Part shown: positions 1 through 7,344 of the stretch, piece after piece
Layout of the letters: each line of letters starts with the position of its first letter
Numbering within the stretch: position 1 is the first letter of the stretch
Assembly (NCBI GenBank): GCA_963640685.1
Contig: CAVIAA010000016.1
Location: 1-46,277, forward strand
Source: SFEL01 sp963640685
GTDB taxonomy: Bacteria > Bacillota > Clostridia > Christensenellales > CAG-138
DNA length: 46,277 nt
Direction: 5' to 3'
The notes under the pieces: model-generated
What the model was told of the DNA's origin: nothing
Seen by the model: the letters and a program-made list of their open reading frames with translations, nothing else
Databases searched by the model: none
Translations under genes and position numbers: made by a program

Positions 1-54
<54 letters not shown>

Positions 55-101
55 ACTAATCTCGCCTGTTTTGGGCTGCTCAAAAATAATAAGGATACAT
101 C

Positions 102-141
102 AAATACCGTTACGGCATAACGTGCCGCAGCGGTATTTTTT
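102..141 (+). terminator. Rho-independent terminator
   Basis: AATACCG pairs with CGGTATT around an inner CGGCA/TGCCG stem, followed by a run of six T. It would end a plus-strand gene lying left of the window and isolates the surface-protein gene that starts at 181. Confidence 0.75.
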
Positions 142-180
142 GTGTTGTTTATAAGAAAAAATCCGAAAGGGGATAAATCA

Positions 181-1671
181 ATGAGAAAATCACTTGCGTT
201 CTTATTTGTGCTCGCCTTGGCACTCTGTATGCTGCCGGGTTTGGCCTTGGCGGAGGAAACTCCGCCGACCTTTAACTTGGAAGAAGTGATGAAGAGTATT
301 ACGATACCCAACGACCTAATCACTTGTACCTGCACTACGACGAATGTGAGTAAGAAATACGGTAAGCTGCCAAACGCCTTTACTACTTCTATTGCGAAAG
401 AGGGGGATGACTGGACGGTTATTATCTACTTTGAACCCTCGGTATATTTGAAGCAGTTTAATGCGGATACATGCAGTCAACATGCTGAGGACGTGAATTA
501 CGGTAATAACGTCCTTAGCCGGATTCAGGTCAAATTGAAGTATGCAGAGAGCAAGTGGGCGCTTGAGGGCGATATGCCAAGCAAGAAGACCTTATACTTT
601 ACATGCAACGGAACGCATATAGACCTTCCCGCATACGATAACACTAAGATTACAACTGCTGGATGGAAAGTTGATGTGGAATGTAAAGACGAAAGCAACA
701 ATACGAACAGAAAGTCTTATGGATTGATGCCCGGATGCTTTACATCTACGCCCCCCGAACTAAAGGATGATGTGTACGAAAGCAAATTGACTCTCATTCC
801 TTCGGTATATTGCAATCAGTACAGCATAGATACGGGAATTACGCATAATCTAGACCCGGCTCAGAACACCGATGGGCTGTCTTTCAAGGTAAAGTATGAC
901 CCCGAACAGAGAATGTGGGTGTCCACGGGAGAAGTTAAGCAGATGACTATTAAGGTAACGTGCGAAAAACATCTACCGCCGAATCCAGGCTACCCCCTGG
1001 TCGATACTATTGATGAATTGGGCAAAGAAATCGTCAAAGTTGTCTGTGAAAAAGCGCCAAACGAGGCCAAGTTCTACGGTTTGTTCAGCAACGGCTTTAC
1101 CGCTACGTTCCCAGAGCTCAAAAATGGTGTGTACGAGAGCACCGTTACTCTTATTCCCTCTACATATGCCGATTATTACAGCGACGATACGGGTATCAAG
1201 CATACTGCGGCAATCCAGGGTCCTGAGGGACGGCAGTTCACGGTAAAGTATGACCCTGAAAAGAAAATGTGGGTGCCCAAGGAAGACGTCAAGCAGATGA
1301 CTATTAAGGTAACATGCGACAAGCATGAGGTTCAGACTCGCTACACCGTTACTTACAGCGACGGCATGAACGGCAGTATATTTGCTGCCGAGAGCCATAC
1401 CGACCTCAAGAAGGGCGACGCTACCCCGGCATTTAAGGGCAGCACCTATCGCTACGGCTACCGCTTTGACGGCTGGAAGCCCGCATGGAGCGCCAGGGTG
1501 ACCGGCAACGTCACTTACGTTGCACAGTGGACGTATGTCGGCAGCGGAGGCGGAGGGCGCTATTATCCGCTATCAACACCTACGCCGGTGCCGATGGCGC
1601 AAGTCATGCCCAAAACCGGCGATATGCCGCTGTGGTACTCTGTTGCGCGGCTTTTGGGAATTGTAAAATAA
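181..1671 (+). CDS. Secreted repeat surface protein with Listeria-Bacteroides repeat and MPKTG motif
   Basis: The start is the ATG at 181, which follows AAAGGGG at good spacing and opens a signal peptide (MRKSLAFLFVLALALC, cleavage near ALA-EE). The mature part contains three tandem repeats of roughly 100 residues. Each carries a YG-L---F block, an L/F-PSVY or IPSTY block and a K-KYDPE--MWV block, ending near VTC-KH. A domain like Flg_new (Listeria-Bacteroides repeat) follows, with FDGWKPAW and VTYVAQW, then a Gly/Pro linker and MPKTGD. The motif suggests sortase anchoring to peptidoglycan. The tail after it is only about 15 residues (PLWYSVARLLGIVK) and lacks a full membrane span and a basic cluster. 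Another frame here ends in CKIKRK, which hints at a frameshift. Ligand unknown. A terminator follows at 1687. Confidence 0.8.
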   Translation: MRKSLAFLFVLALALCMLPGLALAEETPPTFNLEEVMKSITIPNDLITCTCTTTNVSKKYGKLPNAFTTSIAKEGDDWTVIIYFEPSVYLKQFNADTCSQHAEDVNYGNNVLSRIQVKLKYAESKWALEGDMPSKKTLYFTCNGTHIDLPAYDNTKITTAGWKVDVECKDESNNTNRKSYGLMPGCFTSTPPELKDDVYESKLTLIPSVYCNQYSIDTGITHNLDPAQNTDGLSFKVKYDPEQRMWVSTGEVKQMTIKVTCEKHLPPNPGYPLVDTIDELGKEIVKVVCEKAPNEAKFYGLFSNGFTATFPELKNGVYESTVTLIPSTYADYYSDDTGIKHTAAIQGPEGRQFTVKYDPEKKMWVPKEDVKQMTIKVTCDKHEVQTRYTVTYSDGMNGSIFAAESHTDLKKGDATPAFKGSTYRYGYRFDGWKPAWSARVTGNVTYVAQWTYVGSGGGGRYYPLSTPTPVPMAQVMPKTGDMPLWYSVARLLGIVK

Positions 1672-1686
1672 AGCGTAAATAAACTA

Positions 1687-1716
1687 AAAAGGGCGGCTTG
1701 AAGCTGCCCTTTTTAT
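1687..1716. terminator. Bidirectional terminator
   Basis: A 12-bp stem (AAAAGGGCGGCT with AAGCTGCCCTTTT) has A and T runs on both sides. It serves the surface-protein gene on the plus strand and bcp on the minus strand. Confidence 0.85.
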
Positions 1717-1742
1717 ACCCTGAAAGAAGAAGCAAAACTGTG

Positions 1743-2198
1743 TCAGGCGAGATACCCAAGTATTTCAGCCGCGTTTGTATCCGGCTTTACGTTGAGCATG
1801 GCCTTTTCTATGATGCCCTGCTCGTCAATGATAAAGCTGCTGCGAACGACGCCCATAGAGGGCTTACCGCAGCGGATCTTCTCCTGCCAAACGCCGTAGG
1901 CTTGAATAGCCTGCAGCTCCGGGTCGGAGAGCAGAAGGAAGGGGAGGCTGTTTTTCTGCGCAAATTTAGCGTGGGAGGTCATCGAATCCTTGCTGATGCC
2001 AATTATAACGGTATTCATTTTTTTAAAGTCATCATACGCCGCGGCAAAGGCGCAGGCCTGCCGGGTGCAGCCGGGGGTGTTGTCCTTTGGGTAGAAGTAC
2101 AAAACTACCTTTTTGCCTAAAAAGTCATGCAGGCTGACGGCGTTGCCGTTAGCGTCATTCAGTGTAAAATTCGGGGCTTTTGTTCCGGGCTCAAGCAT
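1743..2198 (-). CDS. bcp: Thiol peroxidase of the Bcp/PrxQ family
   Basis: This is a cytoplasmic peroxiredoxin that reduces hydrogen peroxide and organic hydroperoxides using thioredoxin. The 151 residues match the usual family length. The thioredoxin-like fold begins at PGTKAPNFTL, and the active-site segment YFYPKDNTPGCT places the peroxidatic cysteine at residue 44. A second cysteine at 49 (CTRQAC) is the usual PrxQ resolving cysteine. The start is supported by AGGAGG eight bases upstream. It is divergent from rubrerythrin, making an oxidative-defence pair. A TTGACA -35 sits at 2257-2262 on the minus strand with a poor -10 (TAGCGT). Confidence 0.95.
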   Translation of the reverse strand: MLEPGTKAPNFTLNDANGNAVSLHDFLGKKVVLYFYPKDNTPGCTRQACAFAAAYDDFKKMNTVIIGISKDSMTSHAKFAQKNSLPFLLLSDPELQAIQAYGVWQEKIRCGKPSMGVVRSSFIIDEQGIIEKAMLNVKPDTNAAEILGYLA

Positions 2199-2233
2199 AC
2201 TTTTCTTCCTCCTAACTCTTTTTAACTCTTGCT

Positions 2234-2262
2234 ACGCTAACAGACGAGGCTCTTTTTGTCAA
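2234..2262 (-). promoter_or_regulatory. Candidate bcp promoter
   Basis: On the minus strand, TTGACA (2257-2262) lies 17 bp from TAGCGT (2234-2239). The -35 is perfect and the -10 is weak, which would fit activation or low basal use. Two direct copies of AAGAGTTA lie between it and the ribosome-binding site. Confidence 0.5.
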
Positions 2263-2398
2263 GAAACATGCTAAATAAATTTCATATAAAATCAGTTCAA
2301 CACTAGCTCCCGTCTTGACGAAAGGAGGAATTTATGCATTGTTAGGTTTTATTCTTGACTAAAGTCAGCAGCTTTCGGGGCTTTTTGTTAGCAGACGA

Positions 2399-2427
2399 TT
2401 GACACGGTTTGATTAGATACATATAAT
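2399..2427 (+). promoter_or_regulatory. Consensus vegetative promoter of rubrerythrin
   Basis: TTGACA (2399-2404), a spacer of exactly 17 bp and TATAAT (2422-2427) match the sigma-A consensus at all twelve positions. Transcription would begin near 2434. The rest of the 2199-2491 region holds the divergent bcp promoter, a three-codon frame (ATG CAT TGT TAG at 2334, behind AAAGGAGG) and no other clear signal. I do not see a convincing PerR box. Confidence 0.9.
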
Positions 2428-2491
2428 TCTACTATGAGCTTGTTTTGGCAGTAACTTTATAACACAACACTGATGAAAGGAATTTAAAACA

Positions 2492-3037
2492 ATGAGCAAT
2501 ACCACAAAGTACGCAGGAACTCAGACAGAGAAGAATCTTTGGGAGGCATTCGCCGGCGAATCGCAGGCTCGCAACAAGTATACCTACTTCGCATCCAAGG
2601 CCAAGAAGGACGGCTTTGAGCAGATCGCCGCGCTGTTTCTCAAGACTGCGGAAAACGAAAAGGAGCACGCAAAGCTGTGGTTCAAGGAACTGAATGGCAT
2701 AGGCAGCACCGCTGAAAACCTTCTTGCCGCCGCCGAGGGCGAGAATTATGAGTGGACTGACATGTACGAGGGCTTTGCAAAGACGGCAGAGCAGGAGGGC
2801 TTCCCGGAGCTGGCTGCCCGCTTCCGTTTGGTCGGCGCTATTGAAAAGCACCATGAGGAGCGTTACCGCGCCCTGCTTCATAACGTAGAAATGGCCGAAG
2901 TATTTGCAAAGAGCGAGGTCAAGGTATGGGAGTGCCGCAACTGCGGGCATATCGTGGTCGGCGAGAAAGCACCGGAAATCTGCCCAACCTGCAATCACCC
3001 CCAGAGCTATTTCGAGATAAATGCAGAGAATTACTAA
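2492..3037 (+). CDS. rbr: Rubrerythrin
   Basis: Non-haem iron peroxidase of anaerobes that reduces hydrogen peroxide in the cytoplasm. The N-terminal four-helix di-iron domain shows AFAGESQARNKY (Glu23) and ENEKEHA (Glu56, His59), with a second pair of helices carrying EEGF-like and EKHHEERY segments. The C-terminal rubredoxin domain binds one iron through Cys148/Cys151 (CRNC) and Cys164/Cys167 (CPTC). At 181 residues it has normal length. It is transcribed alone from a consensus promoter at 2399-2427 and closed by the terminator at 3049, divergent from bcp. Very high basal expression is likely from the promoter. Confidence 0.97.
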   Translation: MSNTTKYAGTQTEKNLWEAFAGESQARNKYTYFASKAKKDGFEQIAALFLKTAENEKEHAKLWFKELNGIGSTAENLLAAAEGENYEWTDMYEGFAKTAEQEGFPELAARFRLVGAIEKHHEERYRALLHNVEMAEVFAKSEVKVWECRNCGHIVVGEKAPEICPTCNHPQSYFEINAENY

Positions 3038-3048
3038 AAAGACCAGTT

Positions 3049-3073
3049 TGGCGGCTTAGGCCGCCATTTTTTT
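3049..3073 (+). terminator. rbr terminator
   Basis: TGGCGGC and GCCGCCA form a 7-bp GC-rich stem around a 4-base loop, followed by seven T. Confidence 0.9.
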
Positions 3074-3167
3074 GCAAAATACTCCAAAGTCCTACCCTTG
3101 CATCCTGAATTAACGAAAATTTTATATTCCAAACGATAAAATACAGGGAAAGATTTGCCAATGCATA

Positions 3168-3329
3168 TTGCAATTTAACAGTTTGCATGATAAAATGCGA
3201 ACGATAGCATGGGAGACTGTTCAAATGTGGCAAATGCCTTTTCATTGTCATTGACAGAGAAGGACGACATGGAAAAATAAGAAAATCGATTTGGAATAAA
3301 ATACAGGGGGCGGCCTTCTGCCGCCCTTT
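3168..3329 (+). promoter_or_regulatory. Promoter and hairpin leader of the zinc-ribbon gene
   Basis: TTGCAA (3168-3173), 17 bp, TAAAAT (3191-3196) is a plausible sigma-A promoter. The transcript would carry a leader of about 145 nt ending in a strong hairpin (GGGCGGC-CTTCT-GCCGCCC, about 3308-3326) followed by TTTG, just before the ribosome-binding site AGGAAGG. The hairpin could act as an attenuator. The 13-mer ATAAAATACAGGG occurs twice in this gap (near 3137 and 3296). No gene is seen between 3038 and 3348. Confidence 0.5.
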
Positions 3330-3348
3330 GTGACTTTAGGAAGGATGT

Positions 3349-4443
3349 ATGAAAAAGAGCTTCGAGGAATACTGCGCAGAAGAAGGGTTGAGCGAGATAC
3401 TTGCGGAGTGGGATATTGAACGCAATGCACCGCTTATGCCAAAGGACGTTTCCTTTGGAAGCCATAAAATGATATGGTGGCGTTGCAAAATTGGACATAG
3501 CTGGCAAACACGGCTTTATGCTCGCCGTGCTGGTTCACGGTGCCCGTTTTGTAGCGGTAGCCGCACGTCTCTTTCTGATAATAGCCTGCTCGTGCGCCGG
3601 CCGAAGGTAGCGGCTCAGTGGCACCCAACGAGAAACGGTTCGCTTACCCCGGCGATGATATCCTTCGGCAGCCATAGGTCGGTTTGGTGGCGCTGTGAAA
3701 ATGGACACGAATGGCGTGCACAGGTAAAATCGCGCGCAAATGGTGTCGGTTGCCCTTTCTGTTCAAATAGGATTGTGGAGCAGGGATATAACGATCTGCT
3801 GACTTGTGCTCCAAATGTTGCGGCTCAGTGGGACTATGAAAAGAATTATCCAATGAGACCAGAGAAGTTTACTTTCGGCAGTCGTGCCTCGGTGTGGTGG
3901 AACTGCAAAAACGGGCATCACTACAAAACCTCGATATATTCAAGAACAAGGATGGATTCTGACTGCCCATATTGTAGCGGAAACAAGGTGCTGGAGGGTT
4001 ATAATGACCTGCAAAGCAGATTTCCTGATATAGCGGCTCAGTGGGACTATGAAAAAAATATGCCGCTGCAGCCGAGCCAGCTGACTGCGTATGCAAACCG
4101 CAGGGTATGGTGGCTGTGCGAAAAGGGACATTCTTATAAAACGCTGGTGAGCCTGCGTGCCTCGCGCAATACAGGCTGCCCATATTGCGCAAACCGAATG
4201 GTTTTGCCCGGCTTTAACGACCTTGAAACGACCGCCCCTCGGGTCGCCGCCGAGTGGCATCCAACGAAGAATGGGACACTTACGCCGCAAATGGTCACGG
4301 CAGGCTCAAATAAAAGCGTATGGTGGCGTTGCAGCGAGGGGCATGAGTGGAAGGCGATAGTATGCTCACGCGCCGGGAGCAGTCAGTCCTGCGGCTGCCC
4401 TGAGTGCGCAGGCAGGAGAAAACGTCACTATGAGCAGGAGTAA
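3349..4443 (+). CDS. Protein of five treble-clef zinc-ribbon repeats (DUF4379 type)
   Basis: The 364 residues are almost entirely five tandem copies of a module of about 66-70 residues. Each has an AAQW-like block, SFGS---VWWRC--GH-W at its centre and CP-C at its end. The Cys-His-Cys-Cys set in each copy would bind one zinc ion in a treble-clef fold. This matches the probable zinc-ribbon domain family (PF14311), found in bacteria and phages and sometimes fused to nucleases; no nuclease domain is present here. The function is unknown; DNA or RNA binding is an inference from the fold. It is a single-gene unit with its own promoter and leader hairpin. Confidence 0.85.
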   Translation: MKKSFEEYCAEEGLSEILAEWDIERNAPLMPKDVSFGSHKMIWWRCKIGHSWQTRLYARRAGSRCPFCSGSRTSLSDNSLLVRRPKVAAQWHPTRNGSLTPAMISFGSHRSVWWRCENGHEWRAQVKSRANGVGCPFCSNRIVEQGYNDLLTCAPNVAAQWDYEKNYPMRPEKFTFGSRASVWWNCKNGHHYKTSIYSRTRMDSDCPYCSGNKVLEGYNDLQSRFPDIAAQWDYEKNMPLQPSQLTAYANRRVWWLCEKGHSYKTLVSLRASRNTGCPYCANRMVLPGFNDLETTAPRVAAEWHPTKNGTLTPQMVTAGSNKSVWWRCSEGHEWKAIVCSRAGSSQSCGCPECAGRRKRHYEQE

Positions 4444-4570
4444 TGAACGATTGACCGTATAAACCTGTAAAGCTGCAGTTAGCGTATCTTTAAACTAAAA
4501 AACCTACCGTAGAAAATCGCTGTGCTTTGTTGTAGAATATAAGCAGAAAATCTTTTGGGAGATATAATGC

Positions 4571-5497
4571 ATGTACGATATAGCGATAATCGGCGGCGGG
4601 CCTGCCGGCCTTGCTGCGGGGCTGTATGCTGCCCGCGGAGGCATGAACACCGTGCTTCTTGAAAATATGCTGATAGGCGGGCAGATAACAAAGACGGTAA
4701 GAGTGGATAATTATCCCGGCTTTCAAGATGGGATAGACGGCTTTGCCATAGGCATGAATATGCAGAAGCAGGCGGAGCGCTTCGGCTTGAAAATAAAGCA
4801 TGAGGGCGTTGATTCCGCAGAGCTGCTTGGAAATTCAAAAAGACTTTGCTGCGGCGAAGATATAATAGAGGCTAAAGCCGTAATAATAGCAACCGGCGCA
4901 CACCCTAAAAAGCTCGGCATTGAAAGGGAGGATGAGCTTTCGGGCAGCGGCGTATCCTACTGTGCGACCTGCGATGGCGCCTTTTTCCGCGATGCTGAGG
5001 TAGCTGTCGTGGGCGGGGGCGATACTGCCGTCTCGGATGCGCTTTACCTGGCGCGCTTTGCCAAAAAGGTATATGTGATACACCGCAGGGATGAGCTTCG
5101 AGCGGTAAAGGCGCTGCAAAGGGCGATGTTTGCGGCGCAGAATATAGAGTTTATCGGAAGCAGCACTGTTTCGGCGCTTAGGGGAGAAAGCGAGCTTGAG
5201 GCGGTTCAGCTGAAAAGCACGCTGAGCGGAGATGCGGTCGAGCTGCCGGTGCAGGGGCTTTTTGTGGCAATAGGCGTTCAGCCGAATACCGCACTCTTTG
5301 CCGGCGCGGTATTGCTTGATGAGGAGGGGCGTATAATTACCGATAAGTATATGCGCACGAATATCCCTGGCGTCTATGCGGCGGGCGATGTAAGAAATAC
5401 CCCGCTCAGGCAGGTTGTTACTGCCGCGGCAGACGGTGCGATCGCCGCGACGGATGCCATTGAATACATAGTAAAGCAAGCAGAAGGGATGCGATAA
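4571..5497 (+). CDS. trxB: Thioredoxin reductase
   Basis: FAD-dependent NADPH:thioredoxin oxidoreductase. The N-terminal FAD site is IIGGGPAGLAAGLYAAR (residues 6-22). The redox-active pair is CATC (Cys131, Cys134), and the NADPH site is VVGGGDTAVSDA. The C-terminal AAGDV block that closes over FAD is at AAGDVRNTPLRQ. Length 308 is normal for the bacterial low-molecular-weight type. The start follows GGGAGA. It supplies reduced thioredoxin, which Bcp would use. The glmM start lies three bases past its stop, so the two genes are probably cotranscribed. Confidence 0.96.
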   Translation: MYDIAIIGGGPAGLAAGLYAARGGMNTVLLENMLIGGQITKTVRVDNYPGFQDGIDGFAIGMNMQKQAERFGLKIKHEGVDSAELLGNSKRLCCGEDIIEAKAVIIATGAHPKKLGIEREDELSGSGVSYCATCDGAFFRDAEVAVVGGGDTAVSDALYLARFAKKVYVIHRRDELRAVKALQRAMFAAQNIEFIGSSTVSALRGESELEAVQLKSTLSGDAVELPVQGLFVAIGVQPNTALFAGAVLLDEEGRIITDKYMRTNIPGVYAAGDVRNTPLRQVVTAAADGAIAATDAIEYIVKQAEGMR

Positions 5498-5500
5498 ACT

Positions 5501-6859
5501 ATGGCGAGAATGTTCGGTACCGATGGTGTGCGAGGCGTTGCAAACAAGGATCTAAGCTGCGAGCTGGCGCTGAAGATAGGCATGGCCGGGGCATATGTGC
5601 TCACGAGCGCCGTGCATAAGCCGAGAATACTTCTTGGGCGGGATACTCGTCTTTCGGGCGATATGCTCTCGGCAGCGCTTGCGGCGGGAATTTGCTCGGT
5701 TGGCGGCGATGTGATAGACGTTGGCGTGATACCTACGCCGGCAATGGCATACCTTGCAAGGGCATATGAGGCGGATGCAGCGGTCATGGTGAGCGCATCG
5801 CACAACACAATGGAGTACAACGGCATCAAGTGGTTTGACGGCAGAGGCTTTAAGCTGTCGGACAGCCTTGAGGACGAGATAGAGAAGCTGATACGGGACG
5901 GCATGAGCTTTGAGCTGCCAACGGGCGAGGATATAGGCCATGTCATAATCGCAAAACGTGCGGCGCATGAATATAAGGAGTTTCTCAAGTCGGCTGCAAA
6001 CGGCAGCTTCGAGGGCATTACCGTGATGCTGGACTGCGCAAATGGCGCCGCGTCAGAGCTTGCGTACAGCGTGTTCAGCGAGCTTGGCGCAAGGGTATAC
6101 CCAAGGGCAGATGAGCCGGACGGCATAAACATCAACTTCAAGTGCGGCTCTACACACCCCGAGCGGCTTCAGGAGCTGGTCGCGGAATCCGATGCGGACG
6201 CAGGCTTTGCCTTTGATGGAGATGCGGACAGGGTGATAGCGACGGATGAGCGCGGCAACATCGTGGACGGCGACAGGATAATGGGCATATGCGCAAGGGC
6301 GATGAAGTACGAAGGCAGGCTTAAAAAGGATACTCTTGTGGTTACCGTCATGTCAAACCTCGGCCTCAAAAAGCGCATGGCTGAGCTTGGCATTAAAATT
6401 GCCGAGACTAAGGTCGGCGATAGATACGTTCTTGAGGAGATGCTTCAAAACGGCTACTCCATAGGCGGTGAGCAGTCCGGCCACGTGATATTCCTGGATA
6501 ACAACACGACAGGCGACGGCATGCTGACCGCGATACAGGTGCTGAACGTTATGAAGGCTACGGGCAAGAAGATGTCGGTGCTTGCAAACGATATCCCGAT
6601 ATACCCGCAGGTGCTGGTTAATGTGATAGTTGATAACGCCGTAAAGCAGCAGGCAGTGCAGGATGATGAGCTGCTGAGGCGTATAGCCGAGGTTGAGGAA
6701 AAGCTCGGTGACAGCGGCAGAGTTCTCGTTCGGGCCTCCGGAACCGAGCCCATGATAAGGGTAATGCTGGAGGGAGAGGACGCGGAGGAGATAAGCGAGC
6801 ACGCTATATATATCGTAAAAGCTCTGGAGCAGAGGTATAACGGCAGGATCAGAGGATAG
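5501..6859 (+). CDS. glmM: Phosphoglucosamine mutase
   Basis: Converts glucosamine-6-phosphate to glucosamine-1-phosphate, the step before UDP-GlcNAc in peptidoglycan synthesis. The alpha-D-phosphohexomutase signature MVSASHN places the phosphorylated serine at Ser100. The metal loop FDGDADRV is at about 243-250, the sugar-binding loop is GGEQSGH, and the C-terminal phosphate loop is RASGTEPMIRVM. At 452 residues it is complete. The start MARMFGTDGVRG is typical of GlmM and separates it from phosphomannomutases. It follows trxB directly and ends in a terminator at 6881. Confidence 0.97.
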   Translation: MARMFGTDGVRGVANKDLSCELALKIGMAGAYVLTSAVHKPRILLGRDTRLSGDMLSAALAAGICSVGGDVIDVGVIPTPAMAYLARAYEADAAVMVSASHNTMEYNGIKWFDGRGFKLSDSLEDEIEKLIRDGMSFELPTGEDIGHVIIAKRAAHEYKEFLKSAANGSFEGITVMLDCANGAASELAYSVFSELGARVYPRADEPDGININFKCGSTHPERLQELVAESDADAGFAFDGDADRVIATDERGNIVDGDRIMGICARAMKYEGRLKKDTLVVTVMSNLGLKKRMAELGIKIAETKVGDRYVLEEMLQNGYSIGGEQSGHVIFLDNNTTGDGMLTAIQVLNVMKATGKKMSVLANDIPIYPQVLVNVIVDNAVKQQAVQDDELLRRIAEVEEKLGDSGRVLVRASGTEPMIRVMLEGEDAEEISEHAIYIVKALEQRYNGRIRG

Positions 6860-6880
6860 TATTCTATGAACGGCAAAAAG

Positions 6881-6905
6881 AGCGGGTTATTCCCGCCCTT
6901 TTTTA
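6881..6905. terminator. Terminator between glmM and the convergent small gene
   Basis: A GCGGG/CCCGC stem is flanked by a run of T on the plus strand and by CTTTTTG on the minus strand, so it can act in both directions. Confidence 0.8.
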
Positions 6906-6917
6906 TTGGGTAAAGGG

Positions 6918-7172
6918 TCAGTTGCAGCCGCACCCGCAGCTGTTGTTGTTGGCACAGCCGCATCCGCCGCCGCAGCCGTTGTCGCATCCGCCCCAGCCGC
7001 CGCCGAGGATAAGCAGCAGAATAATGATCCACCACATGTTGTCGCAGTTGCCTCCGCAGCTGTTGCCGCAGCCGCAGCCATTGTCGCAGCCGCAGCCGCC
7101 GTTGCCCCAACCGCCGATGATGAGCAGCAGGATAATGATCCACCACCAACTGTTGTTACCCCAGTTCCACAT
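6918..7172 (-). CDS. Small duplicated Trp/hydrophobic and Cys-Gly-rich protein
   Basis: The 84-residue product is two copies of one unit. Each has a tryptophan pair followed by a hydrophobic span (WWIIILLLI) and then a Gly-Cys-Asn tail (GCGCDNGCGCG, then GGCDNGCGGGCGCA). The start is well supported: AAGGAGG lies ten bases upstream of ATG. It resembles short Clostridia proteins often labelled chorion-class high-cysteine or grouped with YjcZ-like spore proteins, but I cannot assign a family. Two short membrane spans and dense cysteine suggest a membrane- or spore-associated, metal-binding or disulfide-forming role; this is inference only. It is transcribed alone, convergent with glmM. Confidence 0.75.
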   Translation of the reverse strand: MWNWGNNSWWWIIILLLIIGGWGNGGCGCDNGCGCGNSCGGNCDNMWWIIILLLILGGGWGGCDNGCGGGCGCANNNSCGCGCN

Positions 7173-7267
7173 ATGCTATTTGCCTCCTTAAATTTCGGGC
7201 GCTTGGCGCCGCTCTACGATATAGTACGCAGCAGGCGTTTTTTGTGTGCATAATAGGCTTTTTACGG

Positions 7268-7296
7268 TTGAAGAAAAGTCTGCGGCGTGTTATTAT
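7268..7296 (+). promoter_or_regulatory. glyQS promoter
   Basis: TTGAAG (7268-7273), a 17-bp spacer and TATTAT (7291-7296) lie about 50 bp before the start codon. The leader is too short for a T-box riboswitch, and none is seen. Confidence 0.7.
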
Positions 7297-7344
7297 TGGA
7301 AAAGCTGATAATTTTTTGACCTCTGGTCGAAGGGAGATATACAA

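Noticed and set aside
2405..2445. PerR box at the rbr promoter
   Set aside because: The TATAATTCTACTAT sequence has only weak resemblance to the consensus; too many mismatches.
6906..7253. Alanine/valine- and proline-rich frames on the plus strand over the Cys-Gly gene
   Set aside because: They are shadows of the repetitive codons; the minus-strand frame has AAGGAGG and a sensible N-terminus.
7173..7344. T-box riboswitch before glyQS
   Set aside because: The gap is about 170 bases with a promoter near its end, leaving about 40 bases of leader and no T-box sequence or terminator.
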